A stretch of DNA of 64,000 bases. Origin: Nocardioides sp. BP30. Lineage in GTDB: Bacteria > Actinomycetota > Actinomycetes > Propionibacteriales > Nocardioidaceae. The notes beneath the pieces were generated by a model. It ran no database searches, was not told the DNA's origin, and saw only the letters and a program-made list of their open reading frames with translations. The DNA lies in NCBI RefSeq assembly GCF_029873215.1, contig NZ_CP123620.1, forward strand, positions 1,550,001 to 1,614,000, in the 5' to 3' direction. Shown here piece after piece: positions 7,941-17,900 of the stretch; within the stretch, counting starts at the first letter, position 1; the number at the start of each line of letters is the position of its first letter. A program made the position numbers and the translations under genes.

Positions 7941-9518
7941 GTGACTCAGATGGATCTCCAGGGCTCGTTCCATGTCTACGACACCACCCTGCGCGACGGC
8001 GCGCAGCAGGAGGGGCTCAACCTCTCCGTGGGGGACAAGCTGGCCATCGCCCGCCAGCTGGACGGCTTGGGGGTCGGCTTCATCGAGGGCGGTTGGCCCG
8101 GGGCCAACCCGAAGGACACCGAGTTCTTCCGGCGCGCGCAGACCGAGCTGGCCCTCGAGCACGCGCGCCTCGCGGCTTTCGGCAGCACCCGCCGGGCCGG
8201 CGTCCGGGCCGCCGACGACCCGATGATCGCTGCCCTGCGTGACAGCGGCGCGAGCGTGGTCACCCTGGTCGCCAAGAGCCACGACCGCCACGTCGAGCTC
8301 GCCCTGCGCACCACGCTGGAGGAGAACCTCGCGATGGTGCGCGACACGGTCTCGCACCTGACCGCCGAGGGGCAGCGGGTCTTCCTCGACGCCGAGCACT
8401 TCTTCGACGGCTACCGCGCCAACCGTGACTACGCGTTCGAGGTGCTCCGGACCGCTTACGAGGCCGGCGCCGAGGTGATCGCGCTGTGCGACACCAACGG
8501 CGGGATGCTGCCGAGCTGGCTGGCGGACGTGGTGCACGACGTCGTGGAGACCACCGGCGTACGCGTCGGCATCCACTGCCACAACGACACCGGCTGCGCC
8601 GTGGCCAACACGCTCGCGGCGGTGGACGCGGGGGCGACCCACGTCCAGGGCACGATCAACGGCTACGGGGAGCGCACGGGCAACGCGGACCTCATCGCGG
8701 TGGTCGCCAACCTCCAGCTCAAGCTGGGTCGCCAGGTGCTGCCCGAAGGCCTGCTGCAGGAGGCGACGCGCACCGCGCACGCGATCGCCGAGGTGACCAA
8801 CTTCCCGCCGGCGACCCGCCAGCCGTACGTCGGTGCGAGCGCCTTCACCCACAAGGCCGGTCTGCACGCCAGCGCGATCAAGGTCGACCCCGACCTCTAC
8901 CAGCACATGGATCCGGTCGGCGTCGGCAACGACATGCGGCTGCTGGTCTCGGACATGGCCGGCCGCGCGAGCATCGAGTTGAAGGGCAAGGAGCTGGGCT
9001 ACGAGCTCAGCGACCGGGAGCTCGTCACGCGCATCACCGACCGGGTCAAGGAGCGCGAGGCCGCCGGCTACACCTTCGAGGCCGCCGACGCCTCCTTCGA
9101 GCTGCTGCTGCTGGAGGAGGTGCAGGGCAAGCGTCCGACGTACTTCGACCTCGAGTCGTGGCGCGTGCTCTCCCAGGACGACGGCTCGACCGAGGCGACC
9201 GTCAAGCTCCACGCCGGCGGCGAGCGCTACGTCGTGACCCGGGAGGGCAACGGCCCTGTCAACGCCCTGGACCAGGCCCTGCGAGCCGCGATCGTGCTGG
9301 CCTACCCGGTGGTGGAGAAGTTCGAGCTGATCGACTACAAGGTGCGGCTCTTCGACGACGGCCACGGCACGGACGCCAAGACGCGGGTCCTGATCGAGAC
9401 CAGTGACGCTGCGACCTCGTGGGTCACGGTCGGCGTCGGCGAGAACGTCATCGAGGCCTCGTGGGAGGCGCTCGTCGACGGTCTCACCTTCGGCCTGTGG
9501 CGGGCAGCGGGCCGCTAG
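7941..9518 (+). CDS. cimA: (R)-citramalate synthase
   Basis: A 525-residue member of the isopropylmalate/homocitrate synthase family. It condenses pyruvate with acetyl-CoA to citramalate, giving 2-oxobutyrate for isoleucine without threonine deaminase. The TIM barrel starts with YDTTLRDGAQQEG and carries the metal site HCHNDTGCAVAN and the NGYGERTGNAD loop. The C-terminal 130 residues are the LeuA-type allosteric domain (isoleucine feedback in this family). The DTTLRDGAQ N-terminus and length favour CimA over LeuA. The start is GTG 7941; ATG 7950 is an in-frame alternative. LeuB at 3894 and LeuCD at 36993 provide the next steps. Confidence 0.93.
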   Translation: MTQMDLQGSFHVYDTTLRDGAQQEGLNLSVGDKLAIARQLDGLGVGFIEGGWPGANPKDTEFFRRAQTELALEHARLAAFGSTRRAGVRAADDPMIAALRDSGASVVTLVAKSHDRHVELALRTTLEENLAMVRDTVSHLTAEGQRVFLDAEHFFDGYRANRDYAFEVLRTAYEAGAEVIALCDTNGGMLPSWLADVVHDVVETTGVRVGIHCHNDTGCAVANTLAAVDAGATHVQGTINGYGERTGNADLIAVVANLQLKLGRQVLPEGLLQEATRTAHAIAEVTNFPPATRQPYVGASAFTHKAGLHASAIKVDPDLYQHMDPVGVGNDMRLLVSDMAGRASIELKGKELGYELSDRELVTRITDRVKEREAAGYTFEAADASFELLLLEEVQGKRPTYFDLESWRVLSQDDGSTEATVKLHAGGERYVVTREGNGPVNALDQALRAAIVLAYPVVEKFELIDYKVRLFDDGHGTDAKTRVLIETSDAATSWVTVGVGENVIEASWEALVDGLTFGLWRAAGR

Positions 9519-9553
9519 TGGAGGCCGGCGGCGCCGGTCACTAGTCTGGCCGG

Positions 9554-10126
9554 GTGCTCGCCCCGACGTACCCGATCGAGACCGAGCGACTGCTGCTCCG
9601 CCCGCTCGACCCGATCGGCGACGTCGACGCGATGCACGCCTACCGGTCGCTGCCGCAGGTGTGCCTCTACGTGCCCTTCGAGCCGCAGACCCGCGACGAG
9701 ATCGCCGAGCGGCTGGCCGACTTCGAGCGCGTCCGGTGGGCGATCGACGAGCCCGGGCAGGCGCTGGACCTGGCCATCGTCCGCAAGGACACCGGCGACA
9801 TGATCGGTGACGTCCTGCTGATGTGGCACGACCGCACCAACGCCGAGCTCGGCTACGTCGTCCACCCCGACCACCAGGGCCGTGGCTACGCGACCGAGGC
9901 GGGTCGGGCCATGCTCGACCTGGCCTTCGACCCGCGGCACGGGCTGGCGGTCCACCGCGTCACCGCCCGGATCGACCAGCGCAACCCCGCCTCCGCCGCG
10001 GTGCTGAGCAGGCTCGGCATGCGGCAGGAGGCGGTGCTGGTGGAGAACGAGTGGTTCAAGGGGGAGTGGTCCACGGAGGTCGACTTCGCCATCCTCGACC
10101 GGGAGTGGCGCGCCTCGGCGAGGTGA
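9554..10126 (+). CDS. GNAT acetyltransferase, RimJ/RimL type
   Basis: A 190-residue N-acetyltransferase. It opens with the family pattern IETERLLLRPL, has ELGYVVHPDHQGRGYATEA (acetyl-CoA pyrophosphate loop Q/RxxGxA/G) and ends with VLSRLGMRQEA. TAGTCT 9542-9547 lies 6 nt before GTG 9554, so it is leaderless with its own promoter. It is not coupled to cimA. The acceptor is unknown; members modify ribosomal protein N-termini or small amines. Confidence 0.88.
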   Translation: MLAPTYPIETERLLLRPLDPIGDVDAMHAYRSLPQVCLYVPFEPQTRDEIAERLADFERVRWAIDEPGQALDLAIVRKDTGDMIGDVLLMWHDRTNAELGYVVHPDHQGRGYATEAGRAMLDLAFDPRHGLAVHRVTARIDQRNPASAAVLSRLGMRQEAVLVENEWFKGEWSTEVDFAILDREWRASAR

Positions 10127-10146
10127 CGGGGCGCCGTCGTGGGCGC

Positions 10147-11208
10147 TCAGGCCTTGTGGGCGACGGCCCTCTTGCCCGAGACCTTCACCGTGTAGGACAC
10201 GTGCTTGTGGGTGAAGTGGTTGGTACCGGTGAGCCGCACGCCGCCGCTGACCGGTGCCGTGCTGAAGATCTTCGCGCCCGCGATGCTGTTCGTGAACTTC
10301 GCGAACCTCTTGGCCACCGAGCGGACGGTCGCCACCTTGACCCCGTGCTTGCGGTACGCGTGGGTCAGCTGCTTCGCCAGGAAGGTGGCGCTCTGCTTCA
10401 CCTCGCGCGGCAGGTCGGCGAGGATCGTCCCCTCGAGGTACTGCTTGAACGTGACGGTGCGCTTCGCTGCCGGCAGGGTGACGTGCTGGGCGCCGTAGCT
10501 GTAGTGGACACTGCCGGCGTCGGACGGGTCGGTGTAGGTGAACGCGGTCACGACGCCGCCGCGGTTCACCGTCACGGTCTCCGTGCCGCTGTCCCCGGAA
10601 CCGCTCAGGTCGGTCTGGGAGAAGCCGTACGTCGTCGAGCCGTCGGCAGCCGTGGTCGTCGTGGGGGTGCCGGTCAGCGTCGTCTGCGTGGGGTCGACGA
10701 TGCCCTTGAGCATCGCGTCCGGGGCGAGGTGGGCGATCGAGCTGTCGCCCTGCAGGTCACGCAGGTCCAGCGACTTCTCCGGCATGAAGACCCAGGTCGC
10801 GTGCGGCTTCCTGATCGCCTTGAGCGCCTGCTTGGTCTTGTGACGCGGGCCCAGGACGCTCAGGGTGAAGTAGGTGCCCGAATGCTCGACCTCCACCGCG
10901 CTGCCCGCGGAGGTGTAGTCCTCCGAAGCGGCGTTGACGGCGTAGATGGCCTTGAAGCCCTCGGTCGAGAAGCCGTCGTCCTTGACGCTGCCCTGGGAGA
11001 CCCAGCCCGCCTTGGCCGCGGCAGCGGTCGGTGCCTCGTCGGCGGTCAGCGCCGCGACGAGGTCGGCGTTGGTGAAGGCGGGGGCCGGCGTCGGGGTCGG
11101 GGTCGGATCCGGCGTGGTGTCGTCGGCGAACGCGCTGGCGGGGACGAACGCGGCGCCGAGCACGAGAGCGGCGGACGCGAGCAGGGCTGAGGACCGATAC
11201 GGCAGCAT
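10147..11208 (-). CDS. Secreted protein of unknown function with a Thr/Pro linker
   Basis: A 353-residue product with a clear Sec signal peptide (hydrophobic ALLASAALVLGAAF, cleavage near ASAFA). A short Thr-Pro repeat linker (TPDPTPTPTPAP) follows, then a beta-rich domain that keeps repeating hydrophobic/polar strands to the end. It has no lipobox and no C-terminal anchor. The overall look (exported, beta-strand-rich, about 300 residues) recalls LolA/LppX-like lipid-binding folds, but I see no defining motif. ATG 11208 is chosen as the first start giving a complete signal peptide; the upstream ribosome-binding site is weak. It is downstream of and codirectional with the antiporter gene. Confidence 0.75.
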   Translation of the reverse strand: MLPYRSSALLASAALVLGAAFVPASAFADDTTPDPTPTPTPAPAFTNADLVAALTADEAPTAAAAKAGWVSQGSVKDDGFSTEGFKAIYAVNAASEDYTSAGSAVEVEHSGTYFTLSVLGPRHKTKQALKAIRKPHATWVFMPEKSLDLRDLQGDSSIAHLAPDAMLKGIVDPTQTTLTGTPTTTTAADGSTTYGFSQTDLSGSGDSGTETVTVNRGGVVTAFTYTDPSDAGSVHYSYGAQHVTLPAAKRTVTFKQYLEGTILADLPREVKQSATFLAKQLTHAYRKHGVKVATVRSVAKRFAKFTNSIAGAKIFSTAPVSGGVRLTGTNHFTHKHVSYTVKVSGKRAVAHKA

Positions 11209-11339
11209 GGTTGAGAAACACTTTCCGAGGAGTGGCCGCGCGGGCGCGGATGCGTCCGCCGGGCCGGTGAGAGGGCTGCTGAAGGATCGCACGGCAGCGG
11301 ACCGCGCGTCCGCGAAACGCGACATCCGCCTCCGGCTGG

Positions 11340-12926
11340 TCAGCCCTCCGGGAGGTTGGTCCGCAAGAACCGCACCTCCTCCTGATCCAGCCGGGCCTGC
11401 ACCCGCCGGAGCACGATGTCGTCGATGCGCTGCTGGTCGCGCAGCTCGAGCAGCGCATCGCGCCGCCGGCTGAGGAGGGCGAGCGAGAGGCTCCGGTACT
11501 GGTCGTCGTGCTGGACGAGCGGGTCGCCTTCGCCGCCGTCGGCCGCGAGCAGCTTGCGCTGCTTGTCCAGCTCGTGACGGACCCGCTCGACCACTCGCTC
11601 GCCGCTGCCGAGCTCCCTGGCCGTGTCGTCGAGCGCCTCCAGCGCCGCATCGAGGGTGTACTCGTCGGCGTACTGGAGCTCCTCGGCGACCGACGTGTCG
11701 ACCGGCAGCCGGGCGAACCGGACGATGGCCGGCAGCGCCAGGGCCTGCAGCAGGGTCAGCACGATCACGCCGCAGGCGATCAGCACGATGAGGTCGCGGT
11801 CGGGGAACGGGGCGCCGGAGTCGACGGTCTGCGGTACGGCGATGACGGCGGCCAGCGACACGGCGCCGCGGAACCCGGCGACCGCGCTCACCGTGCGCTG
11901 TCGTGCCGAGACCCGCCGCGTCCGCTGGATGGGGCGGCGATCGAGAAGCCGGATGAGGTACGGCGTGGTGTAGAGCCACGCCCAGCGGACGGCGATCACC
12001 ACGACCGTGACGAGCAGGACGTCGACGAGCGCCCGGGCCATGCTGGTGCTGCTCAGGTTGCGCACGGCGGACTGGGCCGAGATGCCGACGAGCACGAACA
12101 GCGCGCTGCTGAGCACCGTGGTGGACAGCGCCCAGAACGGAGTGGTGATCTGCCGGGTGAGGGCACCGGTGATCCGCGGCGTCACCTGGCTCATGAAAAG
12201 GCCGCAGAGCACCACCCCCAGGACGCCGGAGGCGTGCACCGCGTCCGCCAGCAGGAACGCAGCGAACGGGGTCACCAGCATGGCGATGCTCTCCAGCATC
12301 GGGTCCTCCATCCGGCGACGCACCTGCCAGCTGATGAGCCCGATCAGGGCGCCGGTCAGCGCGCCGCCGCCGTACGACCACAGCAGCAGCCAGGTGACGT
12401 GGAAGCCGGTGAGGTGCTCCTCGCCGACGGTGACGCCGACGGCGAGCCCGTAGAGGACGAGGGCTGTGCCGTCGTTGACCAGGCTCTCCGCACGGAGCAC
12501 GGTGACCGTACGCCGCGGCAGGTCGTGGGCGAGCACGCCGACGGCCGTCGCGTCCGTGGGTGCCAGGGCCGCGCCCAGCACCCAGGCCGGCCCCCACTCC
12601 AGACCGAGCCCGTGCGCGGTCGCTGCCACGGCTGCGGCGGTGAGCGCGACGAGCGCGGTGCTGGTCAGGACGACGACCCGCAGGTTGTTGCGGATCTCTC
12701 GCAGCGAGGTGGTCAGGCTCTCCCAGTACAGGAGCGCCGGCAAGAAGATGAGGAGCACGGCCTCGGGCGGCAGCTGGGCCTGTCGCAGGTGCGGCACGAA
12801 CCCCGCCAGGATCCCGACGAGCACCAGCAGCAGGGCCGGCGCGATCGGGTAGCGGCGCGCCAGTGCGCCGCACGCGACCAGGGCGACGCCGAGCAGGACG
12901 ACCATCTCGAGACCAAGCACGTGCAC
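11340..12926 (-). CDS. Na+/H+ antiporter, CPA1 (NhaP) family
   Basis: A 528-residue membrane protein with about 12 helices in the first 400 residues and a charged cytoplasmic tail of about 120 residues. Family motifs are FLPALLYWES, GAALAPTDATAV and AESLVNDGTALVLYG; the ND pair of the last is the conserved ion-site signature of CPA1 exchangers. It would exchange cytoplasmic Na+ or K+ for protons in pH and salt homeostasis. The 131-bp gap downstream, up to the secreted protein, contains no other gene. Confidence 0.92.
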   Translation of the reverse strand: MHVLGLEMVVLLGVALVACGALARRYPIAPALLLVLVGILAGFVPHLRQAQLPPEAVLLIFLPALLYWESLTTSLREIRNNLRVVVLTSTALVALTAAAVAATAHGLGLEWGPAWVLGAALAPTDATAVGVLAHDLPRRTVTVLRAESLVNDGTALVLYGLAVGVTVGEEHLTGFHVTWLLLWSYGGGALTGALIGLISWQVRRRMEDPMLESIAMLVTPFAAFLLADAVHASGVLGVVLCGLFMSQVTPRITGALTRQITTPFWALSTTVLSSALFVLVGISAQSAVRNLSSTSMARALVDVLLVTVVVIAVRWAWLYTTPYLIRLLDRRPIQRTRRVSARQRTVSAVAGFRGAVSLAAVIAVPQTVDSGAPFPDRDLIVLIACGVIVLTLLQALALPAIVRFARLPVDTSVAEELQYADEYTLDAALEALDDTARELGSGERVVERVRHELDKQRKLLAADGGEGDPLVQHDDQYRSLSLALLSRRRDALLELRDQQRIDDIVLRRVQARLDQEEVRFLRTNLPEG

Positions 12927-12981
12927 ATCCTGGCGACCGACCGGGCGAGCGCGCTACGTCCGGTGCCGTCGCCGGCTGGTC

Positions 12982-13620
12982 TCAGCGGGTGAAGGTCATG
13001 TGGGTGACACCGCTGGGCGTGGTCACCGACTCGACGCTGTAGCGCTGCTCGAGACCCTCCAGACCGTCCCACAGCCGGACGCCGCGGCCGAGCAGGATCG
13101 GCACGATCACGAGGTGCAGCTGGTCGATCAGGCCGGCGGCGAGGAACGCGCGCACCACTGTCGGGCCGCCTCCGATCCGGACGTCCTGCCCCTGGGCGGC
13201 CTCGCGTGCTCTCGCCAGCGCGTCGGCGGGTGTCGCGTCGAGGAAGTGGAAGGTGGTGCCGCCCTCCAGCTCGACCGACGGGCGCGGCCGGTGGGTCAGC
13301 ACGAACGTCGGCGTGTGGAACGGCGGGTTCGGACCCCACCAGCCGGTCCAGTCCGGATCGTCCTGCCATCCCGGCGGTCCGAACTTCCCCGCGCCCATGA
13401 TCTCGGCACCGATGTCCGGGCCGTGCTGGTCGGCGAAGGCGTGGTCCACGCCGAGGGACCCGCCCTCGGCGCCCTGCATGCGGTGGAAGGACCGCGTAGC
13501 CATCAGCCACTCGTGCAGCCGGTGACCGGCGTGCCCGAACGGCTCCTTGAGGGAGAGGTCCTCGCCGGTGCCGAAGCCGTCGAGCGAGACGGAGAAGTTG
13601 TGGACCCGGGTGCGTGACAT
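12982..13620 (-). CDS. Dihydrofolate reductase-family protein (RibD C-terminal-like)
   Basis: A 212-residue protein with the RibD_C fold. It has an N-terminal strand and substrate segment (FSVSLDGF), a central GxxxF region, and the NADPH-binding stretch DVRIGGGPTVVRAFLAAGLIDQLHL ending in PILLGRGVRLWDG. These stand-alone proteins are reductases of unknown substrate and do not replace DHFR or RibD. ATG 13620 follows a GAGGAG ribosome-binding site. It is divergent from the ROK regulator with about 100 bp between. Confidence 0.88.
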   Translation of the reverse strand: MSRTRVHNFSVSLDGFGTGEDLSLKEPFGHAGHRLHEWLMATRSFHRMQGAEGGSLGVDHAFADQHGPDIGAEIMGAGKFGPPGWQDDPDWTGWWGPNPPFHTPTFVLTHRPRPSVELEGGTTFHFLDATPADALARAREAAQGQDVRIGGGPTVVRAFLAAGLIDQLHLVIVPILLGRGVRLWDGLEGLEQRYSVESVTTPSGVTHMTFTR

Positions 13621-13723
13621 GGCGACTCCTCGAGGTGGTGTCCTCGCGGCACGTTACCGCCACAGCGTCTGCGGCGTGCAGGGGATGCGTGCGGCATGCG
13701 CCGGAGTCGGCGAGGATCTGCTC

Positions 13724-14908
13724 GTGAGGAGAACGACGAGTGGGGCGATACGCGAGTCCAACCGGTCGAGTGTGATCGAGACGCTCCGCCAGCGTGGCGC
13801 GATGACGCGAGCCGAGTTGGCCGAGGCCACCGGCCTCTCCCGCGCCACCGTCTCCAGCCTCCTCACCCAGCTGAGCGCGGTCGGGTTGATCAGCGAGCGT
13901 CGAACCTCCACGCCGGGCGGCACCGGGCGGCCCTCGGCGCTGGTCGCGCTCGACCGGACCGCCGGCCTGGCGATCGCCGTCGACATCGGGGTGCGGCACG
14001 TCGCGGTGGCGGTGGGCGACCTGGCCCGGCAGGTGCTGGCCGAGCGGTGGGTCTCGCTCCCGCACGGCCTCGATGCCGAGGTGGGGCTGGCCACCGTCCT
14101 GGAGTGCATCGACCAGACCACGGACGAGGCCGGTGCTCACCGCGACCAGATCATGGGGGCCGCGATCAGCATCGCGGCACCGGTGACGGACACCGATCGC
14201 CGGCTGATGGTCCCCGGTGTGCTGCCCGGCTGGAACAGTGCGGCGCTGGCCTCGGCGGTCGGCGACCGGTGGGGGATCCCTGTCGCCGTGGAGAACGACG
14301 CCAACGCGGGCGCCCTGGGCGAGTCGACGTTCGGGTCGCTGGCAGGGGCGCCGAGCCTCGTGTACGTCAAGCTCGCCAGCCGGGTGGGACTGGGCAGTGT
14401 CATCGGCGGCTCCCTCCACCGCGGCAGCGCGGGCTTCGCCGGCGAGCTCGGGCACGTGACGGTCAACCTGGATGGTGACCAGTGCTGGTGCGGCCTGCGG
14501 GGCTGCCTGGAGCTCTACGCCGGGGGTGAGGGCCTGCTGCACCGGCTCGAGGGCGATGGCCTTGCCGTCGGCGACATCGCGGATCTCGTCCGGCGTGCCC
14601 GCGGTGGCGAGGCGGCGGTCCTGGCTGCGGTCGCCGACGCGGCGCGGGTGCTGGCGGCCGGCCTCTCGAGCGTGGCGCTGTTGTTGAACCCCTCGGCCAT
14701 CGTGATCGGCGGCGAGCTGGCCGAGCTCGGCGACCTTCTGCTGGAGCCGATCCGGCACCGGCTGGCGGAGATCCCGTTCGGCCCCGCCACCTCGGTGGTG
14801 CGCTCCTCCCTCGGCGATCGCGCCTCCATGGTCGGAGCACTGGCCCTGGTGCTGACCGAGTCGCAGCGCTTCGAGGACCGTTCGGCAGCGCTCGCGCCCT
14901 CGTCCTGA
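13724..14908 (+). CDS. ROK-family transcriptional regulator
   Basis: A 394-residue repressor-type ROK protein. Residues 1-80 form a winged helix (AMTRAELAEATGLSRATVSSLL with wing GGTGRPS). A sugar-kinase-like ROK domain follows with the phosphate loop, the GELGHVTVN motif and the zinc signature CWCGLRGCLE. The start is GTG 13724 with GAGGA 8 nt upstream; an ATG at 13685 is in frame but lacks a ribosome-binding site. The gene converges on the large GH31 glycosidase, so it may sense a sugar and control that enzyme; this is inference from position. Confidence 0.92.
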   Translation: MRRTTSGAIRESNRSSVIETLRQRGAMTRAELAEATGLSRATVSSLLTQLSAVGLISERRTSTPGGTGRPSALVALDRTAGLAIAVDIGVRHVAVAVGDLARQVLAERWVSLPHGLDAEVGLATVLECIDQTTDEAGAHRDQIMGAAISIAAPVTDTDRRLMVPGVLPGWNSAALASAVGDRWGIPVAVENDANAGALGESTFGSLAGAPSLVYVKLASRVGLGSVIGGSLHRGSAGFAGELGHVTVNLDGDQCWCGLRGCLELYAGGEGLLHRLEGDGLAVGDIADLVRRARGGEAAVLAAVADAARVLAAGLSSVALLLNPSAIVIGGELAELGDLLLEPIRHRLAEIPFGPATSVVRSSLGDRASMVGALALVLTESQRFEDRSAALAPSS

Positions 14909-14928
14909 GGGATGCCGCTCCGCGGCAA

Positions 14929-14962
14929 GGCGGCCCGGCTCCCGCGTGGGAACCGGGCCGCC
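14929..14962. terminator. Bidirectional terminator between ROK regulator and GH31 gene
   Basis: GGCGGCCCGG 14929-14938 and CCGGGCCGCC 14953-14962 form a perfect 10-bp stem between two convergent genes. There is no T-run on either strand. Confidence 0.6.
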
Positions 14963-14989
14963 CCGGGTGCTGCGGTGCGTCTCAGGCGA

Positions 14990-17900
14990 TCAGATCCGCA
15001 CCTTCGCGTGTGCTGCTGTCGACACCGGACCCTGCTTGAGGGTGACGGTGGCCTTGTGCCTGCCGGCAGGCAGCTTGGGCAGCGTGAGCACGACGTGGTC
15101 CCCGTCGAGCTTCCCGCGTGCGACCACGTGGCCACCGACCTTGACCACGACCGGCACCCGGTCGGCGCTCACGCCACCGTGGAGCAGCGCCTTCACCTTG
15201 AGCCGCGTGGTGCGGCCGTGGGCACGCCTGGTGACCTTCAGCGTCGGCTGCTGTCGTCCGACGGTGACGGTCACGGTGCTGGTGACGGCCCGACCGAAGG
15301 GGTCGCTGACGGTGTAGGTGAACCGGTCGGTGCCGACGAAGGTCGGTGCGGCGGTGTACCGCAGCCGGTCGCCGGTGCCGGTCACGGTGCCGTGCGCGGG
15401 CTGGGCGTGGCTGTAGCCGAGCTGGTCTCCGTCGGCGTCGTGGCCCTTCAGCGTGATGGCGACCGGATCGCCCACGGTCGTCCGCGCGCTGAGGCTGCCG
15501 GCGGTGGGGGCGTGGTCGGCTGCCGCCGTGCGGTAGGCCACCGTGGTGGCCCGGCTGACGGGTCGCGACGCGACGTGCGCCGTCACGGTGCGGGTGGCAG
15601 CGTCGTACGTCCAGCTGCCGGCCGGCTGCTTGACTCCGTCGACGAAGACCGAGGTCGGCTTCTCGGCGTTGGTGAACGCCACGGTCCAGGCACGGTTCGT
15701 GACCTGGCCGGCGAAGCTGCCCTGGGCGGCTCCGATCGTCAGCGACGACTGGCCGCCCGCCTCGGTGTAGTCCAGCGCGGTGGTCGCCGACTTCGTGGTG
15801 TCGGCGGTGTCGTCGTCCTCGTAGAGGCTGCCGGTCCCGTTCGCGCCCCCGGCCACGGTGACGGTCACCGCGTCCAGCGGGCCCTTGTCGTCGTTGGCCA
15901 CGTGGTGCGAGCGGGTGGTGACGATGCCGCCGGACCTGGTGAAGACCGGCATCGAGTTCAGGTCGGTGGTGACGGTGGCGGTGGTCCCGCCGGCGTAGGT
16001 CTTGCCGGTGAACCAGTCCGTCCAGGAGTCACCCGGCGGGAACCAGACCTGGGTGTCGACCGAGCCCGTGCCCTCCGTGGTCACCGGCGCCACCAGCACG
16101 TCCGGGCCGTACAGGTACTCGTTGCCGGCCAGCGAGTAGGCCTGCTCAGCGTCCGGGTACTGCAGGTAGAGCGGCCGGACGATCGGCGTGCCCGTCGCCG
16201 TCGCCTGGGCGGCGAGCGTGTACGTCAGCGGGACGAGGTCCTCGCGCAGGTTGAGGAACTTGGTGGCCGACGCGTCGGCGGCGGCCGGGTACTGCCACGG
16301 CAGCCGGTCGCTGTGGTTGCTGTGCAGCCGGTCGACCGGCTGGAACGCACCGAACTGCACCCAGCGGGCGTAGAGGTCGGGCGGCAGCTGGGTCGAGCCG
16401 GTCTCCGCCCCGGCGATGCCGTACTGAGCGCCGTTGTGGCCACCGATGTCGTGACTGATGGAGGCGTTGCCGGTGCTCGCCGACTCGCCCGGCGTGTAGC
16501 CGACCTCCTCCTTGAGCATGTCCCAGCTCGACGTGGTGTCGCCGGTGAAGTGCAGCGTCGTGCGCTTGTCGGCCCACGGGCCGGTCGCCACGGGCTGCGG
16601 GTTGCCGTAGCCACCCGCCGTCAAGGAGCCGTACGCCCGGGAGAACGCGAAGCCACGGCCGTCCATGGCGGCGTCGGTGTAGTCCGCGTACTGCTGGTTG
16701 ATGAAGGCGTCGGGCGTGACGCCGTTCGCGGAGTACTTGGAGTTCTCGCTGCAGCACCAGTCGAGCCACCAGCTGTCGACACCGTCCTGCTGGATGGAGT
16801 CGTGCAGGTCGAAGTACGCCTTGAGCTGGTGGGGGTCGGACCAGTCGAACAGGTAGTTGTTCGAGCTTCCGCTCTGCGTCAGGTTGCCCTGTGCGGTCGC
16901 CTGCGCGTCCGCGAACTTCGGGTCGGTGGACGAGATTGTCGGGTGGACGTTGAGGGTGTTGTGGATGCCCTCGGCGTGCCAGGCGGCGAGCAGCGAGGAG
17001 AGGTTCGGGAACCGGCTGGTGTCGACCTCCCAGCCGTTCCAGTTGCTGACCGCGGCGTCCTTGTAGTCGGTGTCGATCGCCATCACGTCGACCGGGACGC
17101 CGTTGTCCTTGAACTCCTGCGCGATCGAGGCGAACTGGTCCTGCGTCCGGTCGTAGTACTCCGAGTACCAGACGCCGTACGCCCACCGCGGCAGGAGCTT
17201 CGTGGCTCCGGTCAACGTGGCGAGGTCGTGCAGCGCACCGGTGTAGTCGTGGCCGTAGGCGAAGACGTAGCCGTCGAAGTAGCCCGAGCCGTCGTGATCG
17301 CCGCGCGGGGTGACCGCCTGGGACGCGGTGTCGTAGTGCGCCGAGGCGGTGTCGTCGAGCAGCGACCAGCCGTCCGCGTACAGCAGGCCCGGGTAGGTAC
17401 GGACGCCACCGTTGGCGGTGTCGAGGTCGCGGCGATAGCCACCCAGCGGAGCGTGCACGGCGAGCGAGGGGGTGCCCGCCGGAACGGCCGCGATGGTGTC
17501 GATGTTGACGTTGCAGTTGCTCGCCTCGGTCGGGCAGCCGATGCTGACGTCGTTCGCACCGGCGCTCAGGTGCACCGGCACCGAGACGGTGTTCCAGTAG
17601 TCCCAGCCGCTGGTCGGCGGCAGCGTCCCGGTGCTCTGGCGTTCGCCGACGCCGAGGGTCAGCGTCGGGGAGGTCGCCAAGCCGTTCGCGTACCGCACCT
17701 GCAGCGCGTAGTCGCCGTCGGCGGGTACGTCGGTGATGTGTGCGGTGAGGGCGGCGCCCTTGCTCCACAGCCCGGCCGCGAAGCCGGTGCCGGAGTAGCC
17801 GTTGTGGTCGCTGGCGACGGCGGCCGTGCCGGTCTTGCCGGTGTCCTCGCCCTCGCAGACGGTGCCGAAGGCGCAGTCCTGGGCGGCGGAGGCGTCGACG

